A DNA stretch of 7,525 bases from Myxococcales bacterium (GTDB lineage Bacteria; Myxococcota; Bradymonadia; UBA7976; UBA1532): NCBI GenBank assembly GCA_020430675.1, contig JAGQJJ010000173.1, positions 1-7,525 on the forward strand. The letters run 5' to 3'. Below the pieces are notes generated by a model. That model saw only the letters and a list, made by a program, of their open reading frames with translations, was not told the origin of the DNA and searched no databases. Below, piece by piece: positions 7,025 to 7,525 of the stretch. A program made the translations under genes and the position numbers. How positions within the stretch are numbered: the first letter of the stretch is position 1; each line of letters begins with the position of its first letter.

Positions 7025-7525
7025 CTACTTGCTCGGAAGACCGATTGGAAACGCCGTCTCAACGAACCAATCGGGTGGGTCACGACGCAGGAGCCGAAGC
7101 CTGATACGCACGAAGCTTGTCTGGTGTTGCACGCCCGCTCTTGGTCCGGCGCCGTACATGCCAGAGTTGAAGAAGCCTTGACCAATGGCTCGGCCGGCAT
7201 CAAGCGTCAACTCGGGGCGCGGATGGGTTGCCAGAAGGTATTTCGCCTCCTCCCAATGTTCGCGCAACAGCCGGTTGACGGTGTCGTTCATGGCACGGTG
7301 GCTTGTCCACTGGTAGCTCCAGTTCTCCACGGTGGGCCAAGGGGCATCGCCGTGGATGCGCCCCTCAATGGTTCGTGGACCGGCTTGCGGATCGCCGCGG
7401 TGGTACTCGATGTCGGGGCCATGGCGCTCGACGGTGTGCGCTCGCGGGTACTGCAACTCATGCGCGCGGAGGTCGAGCTTGGGCGGGGCTTCGCCGAGCG
7501 CATCGATCAGATGCTCAAGGTCGAG
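7025..7525 (-). CDS. C-terminal part of a probable polymorphic toxin with RNase A-like domain (partial, 5' end outside window)
   Basis: 166 residues are visible, open at the right edge. A TTG at 7456 could serve as a start, but the frame upstream of it is equally protein-like, so the gene more likely begins outside the window. The segment has the layout I associate with bacterial RNase A-like (CdiA-CT type) toxins: HTVERHG (30-36) at the start, a conserved Arg-rich TIEGRIHGD (53-60), an Asn/Trp-rich middle with MNDTVN (79-84), DAGRAIGQGFF (109-119), and a C-terminal strand ending in TAFP (157-160). In the CdiA toxin of Yersinia kristensenii, His, Arg, Thr and Tyr form the active site; here Thr157 fits and Phe159 would replace Tyr. 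The toxin would cleave RNA in a target cell after delivery by a missing N-terminal module. The downstream 120-residue gene is the likely immunity partner. Confidence 0.6.
   Translation of the reverse strand, partial: LDLEHLIDALGEAPPKLDLRAHELQYPRAHTVERHGPDIEYHRGDPQAGPRTIEGRIHGDAPWPTVENWSYQWTSHRAMNDTVNRLLREHWEEAKYLLATHPRPELTLDAGRAIGQGFFNSGMYGAGPRAGVQHQTSFVRIRLRLLRRDPPDWFVETAFPIGLPSK

Noticed and set aside
1..7525. CRISPR arrays, tRNA or rRNA genes, insertion sequences
   Set aside because: No regularly spaced repeats, no transposase motifs and no RNA gene signatures were seen.

Overview
This is a high-GC bacterial window with almost all of its coding capacity on the minus strand. GC-rich codons, long open antisense frames and the gene content suit a large-genome proteobacterium or myxobacterium-like organism, but nothing seen here fixes the taxon. 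Six genes can be supported, two of them cut by the window edges. The long plus-strand open frames in the left 6.2 kb are antisense shadows of the real genes.

Left part (1-3829, minus strand): a two-gene module that looks like an NTPase-controlled conflict (anti-phage type) system. The upstream gene (3829-2531) is a nucleoside phosphorylase/nucleosidase-fold protein with a helical adaptor domain at its C-terminus. The downstream gene (2492 to beyond position 1) is a NACHT-type STAND ATPase that starts with a homologous copy of the same adaptor. The natural reading is that the ATPase is sensor and switch, the phosphorylase is the nucleotide-destroying effector, and the paired adaptors bring them together. 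The last ~40 visible residues of the ATPase match the substrate-site segment of glutamate 5-kinase (ProB; VPVINENDTVS, then FGDNDRLSALVA), in frame and without the N-terminal half of a kinase. This is either a new C-terminal fusion or a recombination/assembly junction at a short shared LLALG-type sequence. It is the most notable point in the window.

Middle (3892-6168, minus strand): a 758-residue half-type ABC exporter (six-helix membrane domain plus nucleotide-binding domain) with a cyclic-nucleotide-binding domain fused to its C-terminus. It lies 62 bp upstream of the phosphorylase gene, and a perfect 16-bp palindrome sits in that gap.

Right part: a small plus-strand lipoprotein gene (6336-6572) with a strong ribosome-binding site lies divergent from the transporter. 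It converges on a minus-strand pair at the right edge: the C-terminal end of a probable secreted RNase A-like toxin (7525-7025) followed 9 bp later by a 120-residue protein that is probably its immunity partner (7015-6653). By eye this part has lower GC than the transporter, as does the N-terminal third of the ATPase gene, which suggests mosaic, accessory DNA.
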